Origin: Physella acuta
Taxonomy: Eukaryota > Mollusca > Gastropoda > Physidae
NCBI RefSeq assembly: GCF_028476545.1
Contig: NW_026731885.1
Location: 62,001 to 126,000, forward strand
Length of the DNA: 64,000 bases
Reading direction: 5' to 3'
In this document: piece by piece, positions 54,601 through 57,115 of the stretch
Position numbering within the stretch: position 1 is the first letter of the stretch
Layout of the letters: each line of letters opens with the position of its first letter
Made by a program: the position numbers and the translations under genes
Notes under the pieces: model-generated
Told to the model about the DNA's origin: nothing
The model's database searches: none
Seen by the model: the letters and a program-made list of their open reading frames with translations, nothing else

Positions 54601-56365
54601 ATATTAGTTCTAATTCTTCATATTTTTATAATCAGTTTTCTTTTTAGCTTAATTATAATTAATTACAATTTTTATCTTGATTAGCTTTCTGTGGATTCAT
54701 TATCCTGGGAGTTTATTCCTCAAACTGTTGATGACAGTAATTTGACTGGACCTGCTAAGGTAAGAAATAAACAGGTTTTTGTTTTGAATTTAAAGGGGGA
54801 AAAAGAGCATATTATAATTTAAGCAAAAATGACAGAAAAAGCAATTTGTGCTGACTCTAATAAATATTTGATGATATTTACACCAACATGAGAATTGTAA
54901 TGGTAAAACAATTGGAATTCTAATTTACATAATTCACATGACAAATATGAGTAGCAAACCTATTTTCAAGCATGTGAAAACATTATATCCAGCAGAATAG
55001 TACTTTTGTATTGTAGAAAAGTTTCCGTGGTTAGAGATTTGGGTACACTTCACCATTGAAGGATAATAATTTTTCTTTAGTATTAATTTTGTCTCAAGAT
55101 GTATTTTGGTTGGCAATACAGAAGAATTTCCCCACCACTTCCCTGGAAAAAATTTCCCCACTTCCCTGGGAAGAATTTCTCCCTGCTTACAATGCCCCCC
55201 ACACCCCTGCTGACACAGATTACAATGTCCCCCTCCTTCTGTTGGCAGGATGGTGTGTACGTCAAGGGGTTGTTCCTACAAGGTGCAGGTTGGGACAAGA
55301 AGAACGCAGTCCTAGTTGAAGCCAACCCTATGCAGCTGGTGTGCAGCATGCCAACCATCCAGTTCAAACCTGTCGAGTTCAAAAAGAAAGGCAGCAAAGG
55401 TAAAATAAAAATCTGGAGCTGTATGTCCTATCAGTTAGTCAAATATATCAAGGGGATGAGCAAATGATTGTCTCTGTTGTGTAAAACAGCATTAAGATAT
55501 AGTTGTAGTTGATAGAGTTGACTTTACAAATTGTGGTTTGACATAAGTTTACTGTAAATATAGCTGGCTGGATTTCATTAAATGACAATTTTAGCCCTTC
55601 ATAACTCAATCACGTGTAAATGAAAGACAATGTTTACTTCATATTAGACAGATATTGTGTAACAGATATTCTTTGACATAATTTGTATGACAGATATCTT
55701 ACATTGGAAAATAAAATCTAAAATGTGATTCTTTACATTCAGGGCCTAAAAAGAAGAAAGAAAGTAAATACGATAAAAAATTCATTTTTATTCACAGTTT
55801 AATTATATTTTAGTGATTTCTATTTTTATTGATATTTTGTACATTGCAATTACTGTTTGAGATTTTAGTATTAAATTTTGGCATTAATAGGGTTATTCTT
55901 TTCAGCTTTTAGAAGGTTAAAATATTTGTGTTTTCTCTACAAAACAGCTAACTTAATTTGTAACTAATGATCATAAATTTCTATATCATTCACATCTGTA
56001 TTCACTTTGAATTAGGTATTGGTGAATAACAATACCTAATTAAAATATGTAATGCAGAGTGTAAAAATATTTGTTATTGTTAATCTAAGTGTATTTAATT
56101 ATTATACACCTTTGCTTGTAGAAATATATCTTGCTCATCTGTTTACTTTAAAGGATTTATTTAGTTAAAAGAGTTGAAAACATTCTAAAGAAAACTGGTT
56201 GTCCTTTCAGGCATGTACACAGCACCTTGCTACTACTACCCTGACAGGGCAGGAAAATCTGGCCGCCCCAGCTTTGTGGTGGCTGTTGATTTGAAGGCAG
56301 GAGACAAACCCAGCGACCACTGGGTCAAGAGAGGCTGTGCTCTACTCATGAGTTTGGACTATTAA
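1511..56365 (+). CDS. DNAH2: Axonemal dynein heavy chain 2, 67 exons, 5' partial
   Basis: This is the force-generating beta heavy chain of inner-arm dynein I1/f, which bends cilia and flagella by ATP-driven stepping on doublet microtubules. Its known heavy-chain partner is DNAH10. I joined 67 exons whose phases are all compatible; together they encode 3,471 residues and a TAA at 56363-56365. Residue numbers in the following entries are local, 1 being the first complete codon at 1512. The order is tail, linker, AAA1-4, stalk, AAA5-6 and C-terminal domain, and near-continuous similarity to vertebrate DNAH2 as I remember it sets it apart from other DNAH paralogues. About 950 N-terminal residues lie upstream. 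All introns are GT-AG except one GC-AG (donor at 30468). Exon coordinates are given in the domain entries. Coding exons occupy about 10.4 kb of 55 kb; much of the rest is tandem repeat. Confidence 0.97.
1637..1828. repeat. Tandem duplication of about 95 bp in intron
   Basis: Two near-identical AT-rich copies starting aacaagacaagatttcaaat and ending caatgagataacc lie between the first two placed exons. The copies differ at only a few bases, so the duplication is young. Confidence 0.9.
2055..2175. repeat. Duplicated exon end and donor
   Basis: The end of the exon at 1863-2063 plus its donor and following intron (agcgtcaggtcagactttac onward) is repeated about 68 bases downstream at 2124. The second donor at about 2132 is intact. 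Using it would pass through a stop codon (TAA, at 2107-2109), so the first donor must be used. Confidence 0.85.
3610..3725. repeat. Triplicated exon end and donor
   Basis: The segment gacattggagctttagagaa + ggtacaa and a T-run is present three times. The first is the true exon end (donor 3631), and the other two lie in the intron with intact donors. Read-through meets a stop after the T-run, so later donors would break the frame. Confidence 0.9.
3826..3912 (+). pseudogene. Displaced partial copy of the second placed DNAH2 exon
   Basis: Bases 3829-3910 match the exon at 1863-2063 from gatgaagtggccaacaatgt to gctctcccctgaaatatg. The copy has small deletions (acacaggag to acaggag) and substitutions (ttgtgcttttagac for ttgcactcttagac). 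It lacks the acceptor and the rest of the exon. It lies four exons downstream of its source in an unrelated intron, so it is an intragenic duplication fragment, not an alternative exon. Confidence 0.85.
4017..8715 (+). CDS. DNAH2: DNAH2 exons: linker domain (local residues 263-785)
   Basis: Eleven exons: 4017-4178, 4365-4487, 4796-4933, 5564-5646, 5785-5965, 6060-6198, 6626-6843, 7548-7646, 7825-7950, 8140-8250, 8527-8715. This is the dynein linker (DHC_N2 family), the lever that swings across the AAA ring during the power stroke. Diagnostic strings are [100 protein letters not shown] and [10 protein letters not shown], all typical of the family at these places. The last exon has a perfectly duplicated 3' splice site just upstream (8488/8489). 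Only the downstream one at 8526/8527 gives an open frame. The MTQ-like variation of other heavy chains is absent, which supports the DNAH2 assignment. Confidence 0.95.
4256..4362. repeat. Three copies of a ~37-bp T-rich unit before an exon
   Basis: The unit ttgccatattttgtttgcc plus tagacttttgttttgac occurs three times; the last copy runs into the acceptor ttag of the exon at 4365. Confidence 0.85.
4560..4750. repeat. 22-bp minisatellite, about 8 copies
   Basis: Tandem copies of aaaaacctaaacaatttgta with small variation, in the intron before the exon at 4796. Confidence 0.9.
4934..5240. repeat. 39-bp array starting at a donor
   Basis: Begins exactly at the donor of the exon ending 4933. About eight copies of gtacaaatcattctttgttt followed by tcttcttcttgagttttag. 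Each unit ends in a pyrimidine-rich tttag directly joined to the gtacaa of the next, giving a series of acceptor-donor points that resemble recursive splice sites. Long reading frames on both strands here come from the repeat and are not genes. Confidence 0.92.
6844..7345. repeat. ~50-bp array starting at a donor
   Basis: Starts at the donor of the exon ending 6843. About ten copies of gtaagacaacagttatacca + attatagaacatttagttca + ctgtcacaaa, most keeping an intact aaa/gtaaga donor. Confidence 0.93.
8471..8526 (+). repeat. Tandem duplication of a 3' splice site
   Basis: The 38-base segment taattcttgtccccataggt + gatcatgctgaataagtt is present twice in direct succession. The upstream copy carries a perfect acceptor (8488/8489) but leads to a stop after 13 codons. 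The downstream acceptor (8526/8527) opens the real exon. Confidence 0.9.
8791..9077. mobile_element. SINE 3'-body fragments
   Basis: Two pieces match the SINE copies at 15241-15520 and 62258-62585: catgtaatacttaattgtgt + tggagg at 8793, and tggacaaaggctatggaagc + aaat near 8974, ending in a GAA-rich tail (aagaagaagaataaagaag). No tRNA-like head is visible, so these are 5'-truncated or fragmented. Confidence 0.65.
9257..13686 (+). CDS. DNAH2: DNAH2 exons: AAA1, main ATPase (local residues 786-1079)
   Basis: Six exons: 9257-9416, 10195-10328, 10541-10721, 11971-12098, 12247-12399, 13561-13686. AAA1 is the site whose ATP hydrolysis drives movement. The entry strand reads [17 protein letters not shown]. 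The Walker A motif [10 protein letters not shown] (from residue 839) is split over the first two exons. Walker B is CFDEFNRI, with acidic residues 891 and 892. Further landmarks are [19 protein letters not shown], the sensor I region [17 protein letters not shown] and the arginine-containing [10 protein letters not shown]. All catalytic residues appear intact, so the motor should be active. Four of the introns in or next to this block carry large minisatellites starting at or reaching a splice site. Confidence 0.97.
9417..9757. repeat. 28-bp array starting at a donor
   Basis: Twelve copies of gtgagtacatacattcagtg + tgtagagt begin exactly at the donor of the exon ending 9416. Nearly every unit keeps gtgagt. 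Confidence 0.94.
9800..10165. repeat. Degenerate AT-rich repeats
   Basis: Loose repeats of 'atgctaactatgacaatttaaa' type up to about 10060, then three copies of gaaacttgtccattactgtc + aacatgtcatta (10078-10165) before the AAA1 P-loop exon. Confidence 0.7.
10722..11185. repeat. 22-bp array starting at a donor and copying the exon end
   Basis: About 21 copies of gtaggtttaaccatgaaccctg and variants. The first unit begins at the donor of the AAA1 exon ending ACCATGAACCCTG; each unit repeats accatgaaccctg/gt, so exon end and donor were amplified together. Later units shorten and drift (ggtgtctagccatgaaccct). Confidence 0.95.
11186..11970. repeat. ~39-bp array running into an acceptor
   Basis: About 20 copies of gttgtatacttatctccccc + taaagtggcataactcat. 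The last copy continues into cttatctccccttaacccag, the acceptor of the exon at 11971, so the pyrimidine tract of that acceptor is itself repeat-derived. Together with the preceding array it fills the whole intron. Confidence 0.94.
12400..13335. repeat. 28-bp array starting at a donor
   Basis: About 33 copies of actgacacatctgtgaatac + atcttaag begin at the donor gtagactgacacatc of the exon ending 12399. Very uniform, with a few partial units (ctgaagactgac) marking internal deletions. Confidence 0.95.
13895..17626 (+). CDS. DNAH2: DNAH2 exons: AAA2 with an altered P-loop (local residues 1080-1419)
   Basis: Five exons: 13895-14113, 15761-15878, 16338-16615, 17045-17203, 17382-17626. AAA2 of dyneins binds ATP structurally and is not known to hydrolyse it. 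The Walker A position (residues 1120-1127, bases 14015-14038) reads GGTQSAKT. The canonical pattern is GxxGxGKT, so two of the expected glycines are Gln and Ala here, while Lys-Thr is kept. The Walker B region is normal, [20 protein letters not shown], followed by the highly conserved [29 protein letters not shown] and VSRAGMVY. Downstream are [15 protein letters not shown] and [13 protein letters not shown], both DNAH2-like. Decayed copies of the start of the third exon lie upstream of it at 16141-16337. Confidence 0.96.
14114..15195. repeat. 37-bp array starting at a donor and copying the exon end
   Basis: About 29 nearly identical copies of gtaagtttgtttataagaca + ggggacagctggttaaa. The exon ends CCAGTTAAA/gtaagt and every unit ends cagctggttaaa/gtaagt, so each carries a complete strong donor. 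The last unit drifts back towards the exon (gaccctgccttccggtcagttaaag), repeating more exon sequence at the distal edge. Confidence 0.96.
15241..15520 (+). mobile_element. tRNA-derived SINE with GAA-rich tail
   Basis: The head gtcagtgtggtcgagccggt + aaagctcatggttgtt resembles a tRNA A-box region (tggtcgagccggt). The body matches the copy at 62258-62585 (gacagcta/tggggacag, aggagagacaactccaaaat, tgttcttgg) and the tail is aagaactcagaagaagaagaaag. Family name not assigned. Confidence 0.75.
15521..15760. other. AT-rich intron, nothing recognised
   Basis: Poly-A/T-rich sequence before the exon at 15761; no structure beyond low complexity. Confidence 0.7.
16141..16337 (+). repeat. Decayed copies of an acceptor and exon start
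   Basis: Upstream of the AAA2 exon at 16338 (ttgacag/ATGAAAAGTTAGATGAGA), the same segment occurs at 16241-16300 (ttgacag/atgaaaagctagatgagat) and, more decayed, near 16142-16200 (aaaagccaaatgagaaattg). Both are followed by the same aaatgtcctatgttaat spacer. The nearer copy still has a perfect acceptor at 16246/16247; its frame ([10 protein letters not shown]) closes at a later stop. Confidence 0.85.
16616..17044. other. AT-rich intron, nothing recognised
   Basis: No repeat, gene or element identified between the two AAA2 exons. Confidence 0.7.
17630..17885. repeat. ~80-bp tandem repeat, three copies
   Basis: Units with agataaaagttgtaggggtt + gttgttgt, agtataagatttatacac and gggatatagttctgttcta follow the donor of the exon ending 17626. 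Diverged copies, so an older array than its neighbours. Confidence 0.85.
18226..22325 (+). CDS. DNAH2: DNAH2 exons: AAA3 (local residues 1419-1730)
   Basis: Six exons: 18226-18424, 19573-19716, 20255-20440, 21121-21309, 21963-22048, 22195-22325. AAA3 is the regulatory ATPase that gates the cycle of AAA1. Walker A is GSVGTGKTS (residues 1453-1461) and Walker B is [11 protein letters not shown]. Other landmarks are [60 protein letters not shown] and [18 protein letters not shown]. The third exon ends in ATGACTTTCCCACAG, which looks like a 3' splice site itself, directly joined to gtaagt. That junction is repeated ten times in frame in the intron (20441-20800), so the end of this exon may vary. 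The coordinates given use the first donor, which yields the family's normal length. Confidence 0.95.
18425..18985. repeat. ~27-bp array starting at a donor
   Basis: About 21 copies of gtaatgttggtggtgtgatg + tactgt begin at the donor of the AAA3 exon ending GCTCAG. Two lengths (gtaatggtggtggtgtg and gtaatgttggtggtgtg) alternate in a higher-order pattern. Long minus-strand frames rich in His, Thr and Ser are repeat artefacts. Confidence 0.95.
18986..19572. other. Unique intron sequence
   Basis: AT-rich with no identifiable gene or repeat up to the acceptor at 19573. Confidence 0.7.
19795..20245. repeat. ~47-bp minisatellite
   Basis: About nine copies of aataatgtgcttatctgtgc + tttgactgtacctttaaaaccttgat lead towards the acceptor of the exon at 20255. 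Confidence 0.93.
20441..20800 (+). repeat. Ten in-frame 36-bp units duplicating an exon end with donor
   Basis: Ten consecutive 36-base units, gtaagtttcaaccttatcaa + catgactttcccacag, follow the AAA3 exon ending TTCAACCTCATCAACATGAC + TTTCCCACAG. Each unit consists of the donor's first bases plus the last 30 or so bases of the exon, so each ends in tttcccacag/gtaagt. That is both a plausible acceptor and a strong donor. The unit is 12 codons with no stop, and the frame stays open to 20809. Each successive donor would add [12 protein letters not shown]. Confidence 0.96.
21310..21565 (+). repeat. ~30-bp array copying an exon end and donor
   Basis: The AAA3 exon ends TTTAAGGGACATTTCAAAG/gtaaacattcaa. 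The intron then repeats ggtaaacattcaatttaagg + gacatttcaaa about eight times, alternating with an attttagggacatttctgag variant. Most units keep an intact aaag/gtaaac or gag/gtaaac donor. Confidence 0.94.
21566..21962. other. AT-rich intron, nothing recognised
   Basis: Low-complexity sequence between the donor array and the short exon at 21963. Confidence 0.7.
22566..22789 (+). repeat. Three copies of an acceptor and exon start
   Basis: The true exon starts gtgtag/GAGACTTCATGCACCCAGAG. Copies precede it at about 22566, 22641 and 22716 (gagactttatgcacccagag, gagatttcatgcacccagag), separated by gtttgaataaattattgaac + ctttttaaaac. The last two keep tag acceptors. The exon-like parts end in a stop soon after (tttgaataa). 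Confidence 0.9.
22790..25937 (+). CDS. DNAH2: DNAH2 exons: AAA4 (local residues 1730-2037)
   Basis: Seven exons: 22790-22939, 23756-23923, 24184-24344, 24519-24658, 24894-25026, 25613-25633, 25792-25937. AAA4 sits at the base of the stalk and also binds nucleotide. The P-loop is [16 protein letters not shown], with Arg in place of Lys, the usual axonemal form. It is followed by [76 protein letters not shown] and [14 protein letters not shown]. The sixth exon is only 21 bases (DKERYNL). The acceptor of the second exon is AAG, unusual beside the CAG or TAG of most others, and it stands at the end of a long array of near-copies with TAG acceptors. Confidence 0.94.
23040..23755 (+). repeat. ~60-bp array of acceptor plus start of the AAA4 P-loop exon
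   Basis: About eleven copies of tttttgtctagtttccaaga + ttgtgcgtgtgattagacag + ccc precede the real exon at 23756 (gtcaag/TTTCCAAGATTGTGCGTGTG). The copies mostly have a tag acceptor, while the true one has aag. Copies are followed by A-runs that close the frame. Confidence 0.92.
24659..24838. repeat. ~24-bp minisatellite near a donor
   Basis: About seven copies of cttgttgtattgcatgtatt + acgg start next to the donor gtcagggcttgtttcatt of the exon ending 24658. Confidence 0.85.
25027..25270 (+). repeat. Two decayed copies of the end of an AAA4 exon
   Basis: The exon ends GTGGCTGACAAGTACCTGGT + TGACATGACTTTGGGGACTGATGAAGCT/gtaagttgg. Copies follow at 25098-25155 (gacagacaaatatgtagttg + gcatgactctagagaatgatgaaact/gtaagttgg) and 25207-25258 (ttggttgacaaatatgtagt + taccatgacactagg). 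The first copy keeps an intact donor, the second has gtcagtc. Unit about 115 bases. Confidence 0.88.
25271..25612. other. Unique intron before the microexon
   Basis: Short loose repeat of 'gatcactgaatgagaaaa' at 25308-25400, otherwise AT-rich with nothing recognised. Confidence 0.6.
25613..25633 (+). CDS. DNAH2: 21-base microexon of DNAH2
   Basis: This short exon reads GAT AAG GAA CGC TAC AAT TTG (DKERYNL). It is bounded by cacacag and gtaagac and is in phase 0 on both sides. It sits between the AAA4 exon ending GTDEA and the exon starting DKNKHALAQ. Skipping it would leave the frame intact, so it could be constitutive or optional. Without it the spacing is shorter than I remember for vertebrate DNAH2, which favours inclusion. 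Confidence 0.75.
26041..26472. mobile_element. MITE-like inverted-repeat element
   Basis: About 430 bases bounded by ~25-base terminal inverted repeats: agggtcgtccataaatgacg + tcac at the left and gtgacgtcatttatggatga + cccct at the right. TA (or TTA) is directly repeated outside both ends. The interior is G-run rich, repeats the tgacgtca core, and has no coding capacity. A non-autonomous DNA transposon with TA-type target duplication is the best reading; the superfamily is not assigned. Confidence 0.8.
26687..30467 (+). CDS. DNAH2: DNAH2 exons: stalk and microtubule-binding domain (local residues 2037-2344)
   Basis: Five exons: 26687-26897, 28657-28773, 29080-29221, 29609-29895, 30303-30467. 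The first two form ascending coiled-coil CC1 ([59 protein letters not shown]). The tip that grips the microtubule follows with the family signature [19 protein letters not shown], then [37 protein letters not shown] and [22 protein letters not shown]2 descends through [20 protein letters not shown] and the fifth exon to [17 protein letters not shown]. The fifth exon appears to end at AAG followed by gcacgt, a GC donor. A GT donor six bases earlier would drop two conserved residues. The first intron holds a piggyBac-like element. Confidence 0.95.
27446..27620. repeat. Dispersed G-rich repeat, copy 1
   Basis: G-runs followed by taaaagtatgttttctatat + aaatt and gatgcctgaaagaaactctg match the copy at 57470-57620 in order and spacing. 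Origin unknown; both lie in transposon-rich DNA. Confidence 0.7.
27838..28040. repeat. 18-19-bp minisatellite
   Basis: About ten copies of tgtcggccttttgtccatg, inside the piggyBac-like element. Confidence 0.93.
28931..29020. repeat. Short inverted repeat in intron
   Basis: tttatttgtttataacaaaa + tataactatttcatat at 28927-28966 is answered by tttataaacaaataaaaaat + ttatatatgaaatagttat at 28981-29019, forming an imperfect hairpin. It may be a short MITE remnant. Confidence 0.6.
29222..29608. other. AT-rich intron, nothing recognised
   Basis: Includes a short partial copy of the preceding exon end (aaaaagaactaggtggggg at 29317) with a second donor-like ctag/gtgggg; otherwise low complexity. 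Confidence 0.6.
29896..30302. other. AT-rich intron, nothing recognised
   Basis: No repeat or element seen between the two stalk exons. Confidence 0.7.
30510..31165. repeat. Dispersed repeat of unknown class
   Basis: Begins with a near-palindrome (actttctcgtatatacgaag + tatagagaaagt) and contains two related blocks, each with 'ataacttg...gtac...agctaggttgatgaaatttcat' and 'gatttccgataaccggaagt'. A (tgtgtg) stretch lies between. The bipartite structure and terminal hairpin suggest a transposable element copy; no coding capacity is visible. Confidence 0.5.
31611..41544 (+). CDS. DNAH2: DNAH2 exons: AAA5 first part (local residues 2345-2651)
   Basis: Six exons: 31611-31736, 32864-33079, 33487-33637, 33782-33931, 40893-41025, 41400-41544. 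AAA5 has no catalytic P-loop in dyneins and supports the buttress that braces the stalk. Landmarks are [104 protein letters not shown] and [15 protein letters not shown]. The second exon is preceded by seven tandem near-copies of its own start. A 7-kb intron (33932-40892) separates the fourth and fifth exons and is filled almost completely by two tandem arrays. Confidence 0.95.
31750..31905. repeat. ~60-bp tandem repeat after a donor
   Basis: Two and a half copies of cttatctcctcgctagttct + gttgcttgtcccattcaact + ttta follow the exon ending 31736. Confidence 0.8.
32150..32863 (+). repeat. ~101-bp array of acceptor plus exon start
   Basis: Seven tandem near-copies of gactgctacaggtgaaaaag + ctcggcatacctgtgggttc + agaatttagtttctgtaatt + tcatgtccaatccaacattt + ttaattgaatattttgt lead to the real AAA5 exon at 32864. 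Each includes acceptor ctacag and 54-56 bases of exon, then diverges where the real exon goes on ATGGCCAAACC and the copies read ATGTCCAATCC. Copies are 97-99 % alike. Their frame stops after tccaatccaacatttttaa. Confidence 0.95.
33080..33486. other. AT-rich intron, nothing recognised
   Basis: No structure identified. Confidence 0.7.
33990..34670. repeat. 19-bp minisatellite
   Basis: About 35 copies of ttgtctttacattcagatg, interspersed with a ttgtcatg insertion that creates longer units. It lies at the left end of the 7-kb AAA5 intron. All three frames are free of stops for long stretches, so the open frames here mean nothing. Confidence 0.95.
34671..40885. repeat. 6.2-kb satellite-like array with higher-order structure
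   Basis: About 117 copies of a 54-base unit, ctcatcaagcctagtctaac + aatcccctgatgtaaacctt + gttgcactacatct. A second type, in which aaacaatgttaagtgatcat replaces aaccttgttgcactacat, is mixed in at irregular intervals. Larger blocks are repeated: 39702-39923 and 40184-40405 are the same, shifted by 482 bases. The unit is 18 codons, so minus-strand frames of repeating [17 protein letters not shown] stay open by arithmetic alone. The last unit passes into the acceptor gttgcatgcag at 40892. Confidence 0.97.
41026..41240 (+). repeat. ~34-bp array copying an exon end and donor
   Basis: The exon ends GAAATTCTCAG/gtaagttttgttacttcacc. The intron repeats attctcaggtaagttttgtt + acttcacctggat about six times. 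Each unit joins a pyrimidine-rich tract, ctcag and gtaagt, so each is both acceptor-like and donor-like. Confidence 0.93.
41600..41890. repeat. ~58-bp AT-rich tandem repeat
   Basis: Five copies of ttttgttttctaaacttgaa + tctgtaatctttttataaat + tatttttaaa precede the exon at 41904. Confidence 0.9.
41904..48716 (+). CDS. DNAH2: DNAH2 exons: AAA5 end, AAA6 and start of C-terminal region (local residues 2652-3123)
   Basis: Eight exons: 41904-42103, 42704-42830, 44567-44753, 45222-45427, 45813-45938, 47354-47545, 47925-48116, 48532-48716. Landmarks are [164 protein letters not shown] and [19 protein letters not shown]. The third and sixth exons are preceded by tandem copies of their own acceptor and first codons (43553-44566 and 46100-47353). 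The final copy was chosen as real in each case because only it continues in frame into the rest of the domain. Confidence 0.95.
42116..42345 (-). mobile_element. SINE fragment and local duplication
   Basis: On the minus strand, ccacccagctctggtaagaa at 42341 down to agatgaactctacttgacct at 42232 matches the body of the SINE at 53541-53740. Next to it tgggaccttattggtacata + gatcaggtcaag is duplicated in tandem. Confidence 0.6.
42960..44566 (+). repeat. Array of six exon-start copies plus ~28-50-bp minisatellite
   Basis: The true exon starts at 44567 (cctgcctcag/GTCCTGGACAGAGAGAACCA). Its acceptor and first 54 bases also occur with starts at 43553, 43710, 43831, 43952, 44325 and 44446, mostly 121 bases apart. 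The first has lost its acceptor (ctcat). Each copy ends after TGGCTGTCTGAC and runs into tggattgtttgtgttgtgta, giving a stop 13 codons on. The spacer agtccatcaaccattagatt + gtttgtgttgtgtatg is itself a minisatellite from 42960 on. Confidence 0.95.
44800..45050 (-). mobile_element. tRNA-derived SINE, minus strand
   Basis: Read on the minus strand, gaggtcagacagtagagtac + actactgctaacctgtaagt + ctcaagttcagatcccagaa has tRNA-like A- and B-box spacing, with B box gttcagatccc. The body continues through cctcccagctcttataagta and gaactctacttcatct, matching 53541-53740. Its left end overlaps nothing coding. Confidence 0.72.
45480..45690. repeat. ~60-bp tandem repeat
   Basis: Four diverged copies of cattataaaaacatggagta + aaaatgttacagtt + caataatatccaacttata follow the exon ending 45427. 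Confidence 0.8.
46100..47353 (+). repeat. ~70-bp array of acceptor plus exon start (AAA6)
   Basis: About 17 copies of tgtaatgttgcttcctgtcc + ccacccccagggcaagtggg + tgttcctggccaactgcc + C-run lead to the real exon at 47354, GGCAAGTGGGTGTTCCTGGC + CAACTGCCACCTC. Each copy has a ccccag acceptor and the first 30 or so exon bases. The left-most copies (46111, 46195, 46260) are the most decayed, and C-run length varies from copy to copy. Confidence 0.95.
48117..48531. other. AT-rich intron, nothing recognised
   Basis: Homopolymer-rich; no repeat family or gene seen. Confidence 0.7.
48760..49470. repeat. Dispersed repeat with an (aaacacaaac)-type microsatellite
   Basis: Starts actagccgtcccggctaggc and includes catatacccggcattgccca, a string type common in dispersed animal repeats. 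An A/C-rich array aacacaaagaaaacccaaac follows at 48905-49160. Then come two related ~130-base blocks, each with gatttaacttagtaaacgac / gatttagtgaaagtctataa + tactcc. No coding capacity found; class unknown. Confidence 0.5.
49471..50490. other. Long unique stretch of the 2-kb intron before exon 50763
   Basis: AT-rich. A SINE 3'-end-like piece (cacttgtcccacatactgtc + aggttt) lies at 49873-49905. Nothing else recognised. Confidence 0.6.
50490..50612. repeat. ~50-bp tandem repeat, about 2.5 copies
   Basis: Copies of aagatatccttgaatcccaa + gattcacttaggatgattat + cat. Confidence 0.88.
50763..56365 (+). CDS. DNAH2: DNAH2 exons: C-terminal domain and stop (local residues 3123-3471)
   Basis: Eight exons: 50763-50857, 51892-52019, 52203-52319, 53296-53445, 53912-54088, 54685-54759, 55249-55399, 56211-56365. 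This covers the C-terminal domain that lies across the AAA ring and modulates processivity. Landmarks are [135 protein letters not shown] and the terminal [16 protein letters not shown]. The fourth exon follows about 17 tandem copies of its own acceptor. A possible extra 21-base exon at 55743-55763 is described separately. Confidence 0.96.
51295..51885. repeat. Compound ~35-100-bp minisatellite before an exon
   Basis: Units of attagattttaacctaatga + atcccacactaaccatgtgt alternate with gatgtgtccatcaacacatt + atttgatgagtg inserts. The array leads to the acceptor of the exon at 51892. Confidence 0.92.
52011..52075 (+). repeat. Duplicated exon end and donor
   Basis: The exon end GGGAGGACAAG/gtacactttagt is repeated 29 bases later as gggaggacaaggtacacttt + agt with an intact donor. 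An in-frame TAG follows the first donor, so the upstream donor must be used. Confidence 0.85.
52605..53295 (+). repeat. 41-bp array of acceptor plus exon start
   Basis: About 17 copies of tttctctctacagatccaac + gttacaacatactccataca + t lead to the real exon at 53296 (ctctacag/ATCCAACGTTACAACATACT + CC). Nearly every copy has a textbook pyrimidine tract and tacag acceptor. The unit has no stop in any forward frame, so frames stay open across the array. Some units lack the tract (acatacatttagatccaacg) and some carry extra aacatac. Confidence 0.96.
53541..53740 (+). mobile_element. tRNA-derived SINE
   Basis: The head gggacagcgtggcctagcag + tgtagagctaacccaaaagt + ctgggttcaagtcagtgccc shows A-box (tggcctagcagt) and B-box (gggttcaagtc) motifs at tRNA spacing. 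The body is agtccacccagctctaatgg, then gtgaactctacttgccccat + gcactgtcaggtt. Minus-strand relatives are at 42232-42345 and 44800-45050, and a 3' fragment at 49873. Confidence 0.78.
54089..54684. other. AT-rich intron, nothing recognised
   Basis: No repeat family or gene seen. Confidence 0.65.
55400..56210. other. Last intron, AT-rich
   Basis: Apart from the 21-base candidate exon at 55743-55763, no repeat or gene is recognisable. Confidence 0.65.
55743..55763 (+). CDS. DNAH2: Candidate optional 21-base DNAH2 exon
   Basis: In the last intron, GGCCTAAAAAGAAGAAAGAA plus one more A is flanked by ttacattcag and gtaaat, a good acceptor-donor pair. It is 21 bases, matches phase 1 on both sides, and would insert a lysine-rich stretch (about GPKKKKE) beside the already basic KKKGSKG. 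The adjacent exons join perfectly without it and match the family, so this is at most alternative. No transcript evidence is available here. Confidence 0.35.
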
Positions 56366-57115
56366 ACCTTTTTGTTTTACGTCCGACTCAGACTTCATAG
56401 AGCTAGAATTACTTCAGTATTATTTGAAGTGACTGCTGAAGAATATTCATTTGTGTAATTTATTTGTAAATATAAAATATGTGTTGAAATATTTATAGAC
56501 TGCTGAAATTCTTTGTATTTTATAGCTATTTCTACAATATTATTTTTTTAGTATTTAATAAAATTTCCAATGACCAGGTGTTAAAATCCTATTTGTATTC
56601 TAGTTTTAACTAATTCCTGAGTGACAGATCTCATATTGCATGGCATGATATAAGATGCAAGTATATTATGTATATAAATACATTTACGATGATATGTTTT
56701 TAAGAGTTATTTGTTGCCAACAACATTCCGTCCTTTAGATTATGTAAATTGATGTTTGTAATTTATATCCAATGTGATATTAAAATTTATAAAATCCACC
56801 AGCTTGTGATAAAAAATTTTCATAATTATAGACTTACTACATTCCGTCCAACTTGCCTTATTTTTAATGTTACTTTTTGTTTTAGTTCCAAAATGTCTAA
56901 AAATAATTTTGAGAAAGTTTTAAAATTATATTTTATAATTAAGTTCATGTTTAACTGTTTTAAAATGTTTTTAGTTTTTAAAATGTAGTTATTTTATAAA
57001 CTTTACAAGTTTTATTACGGTATTTATTGTTGACATTGTTAGTTATTTGTGCTTAATTTATTATTCAGTATTTGAAAAAAAAAATGTGAACATGAAAATA
57101 AAACTGCTAATTTTT
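56366..57115 (+). other. DNAH2: DNAH2 3' UTR and candidate poly(A) signals
   Basis: AT-rich sequence without coding features follows the TAA. AATAAA hexamers stand at 56557-56562 and at 57097-57102; the first is about 190 bases after the stop and is the simplest candidate, the second would give a 3' UTR of about 750 bases. Which one is used cannot be told from sequence. Confidence 0.55.
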
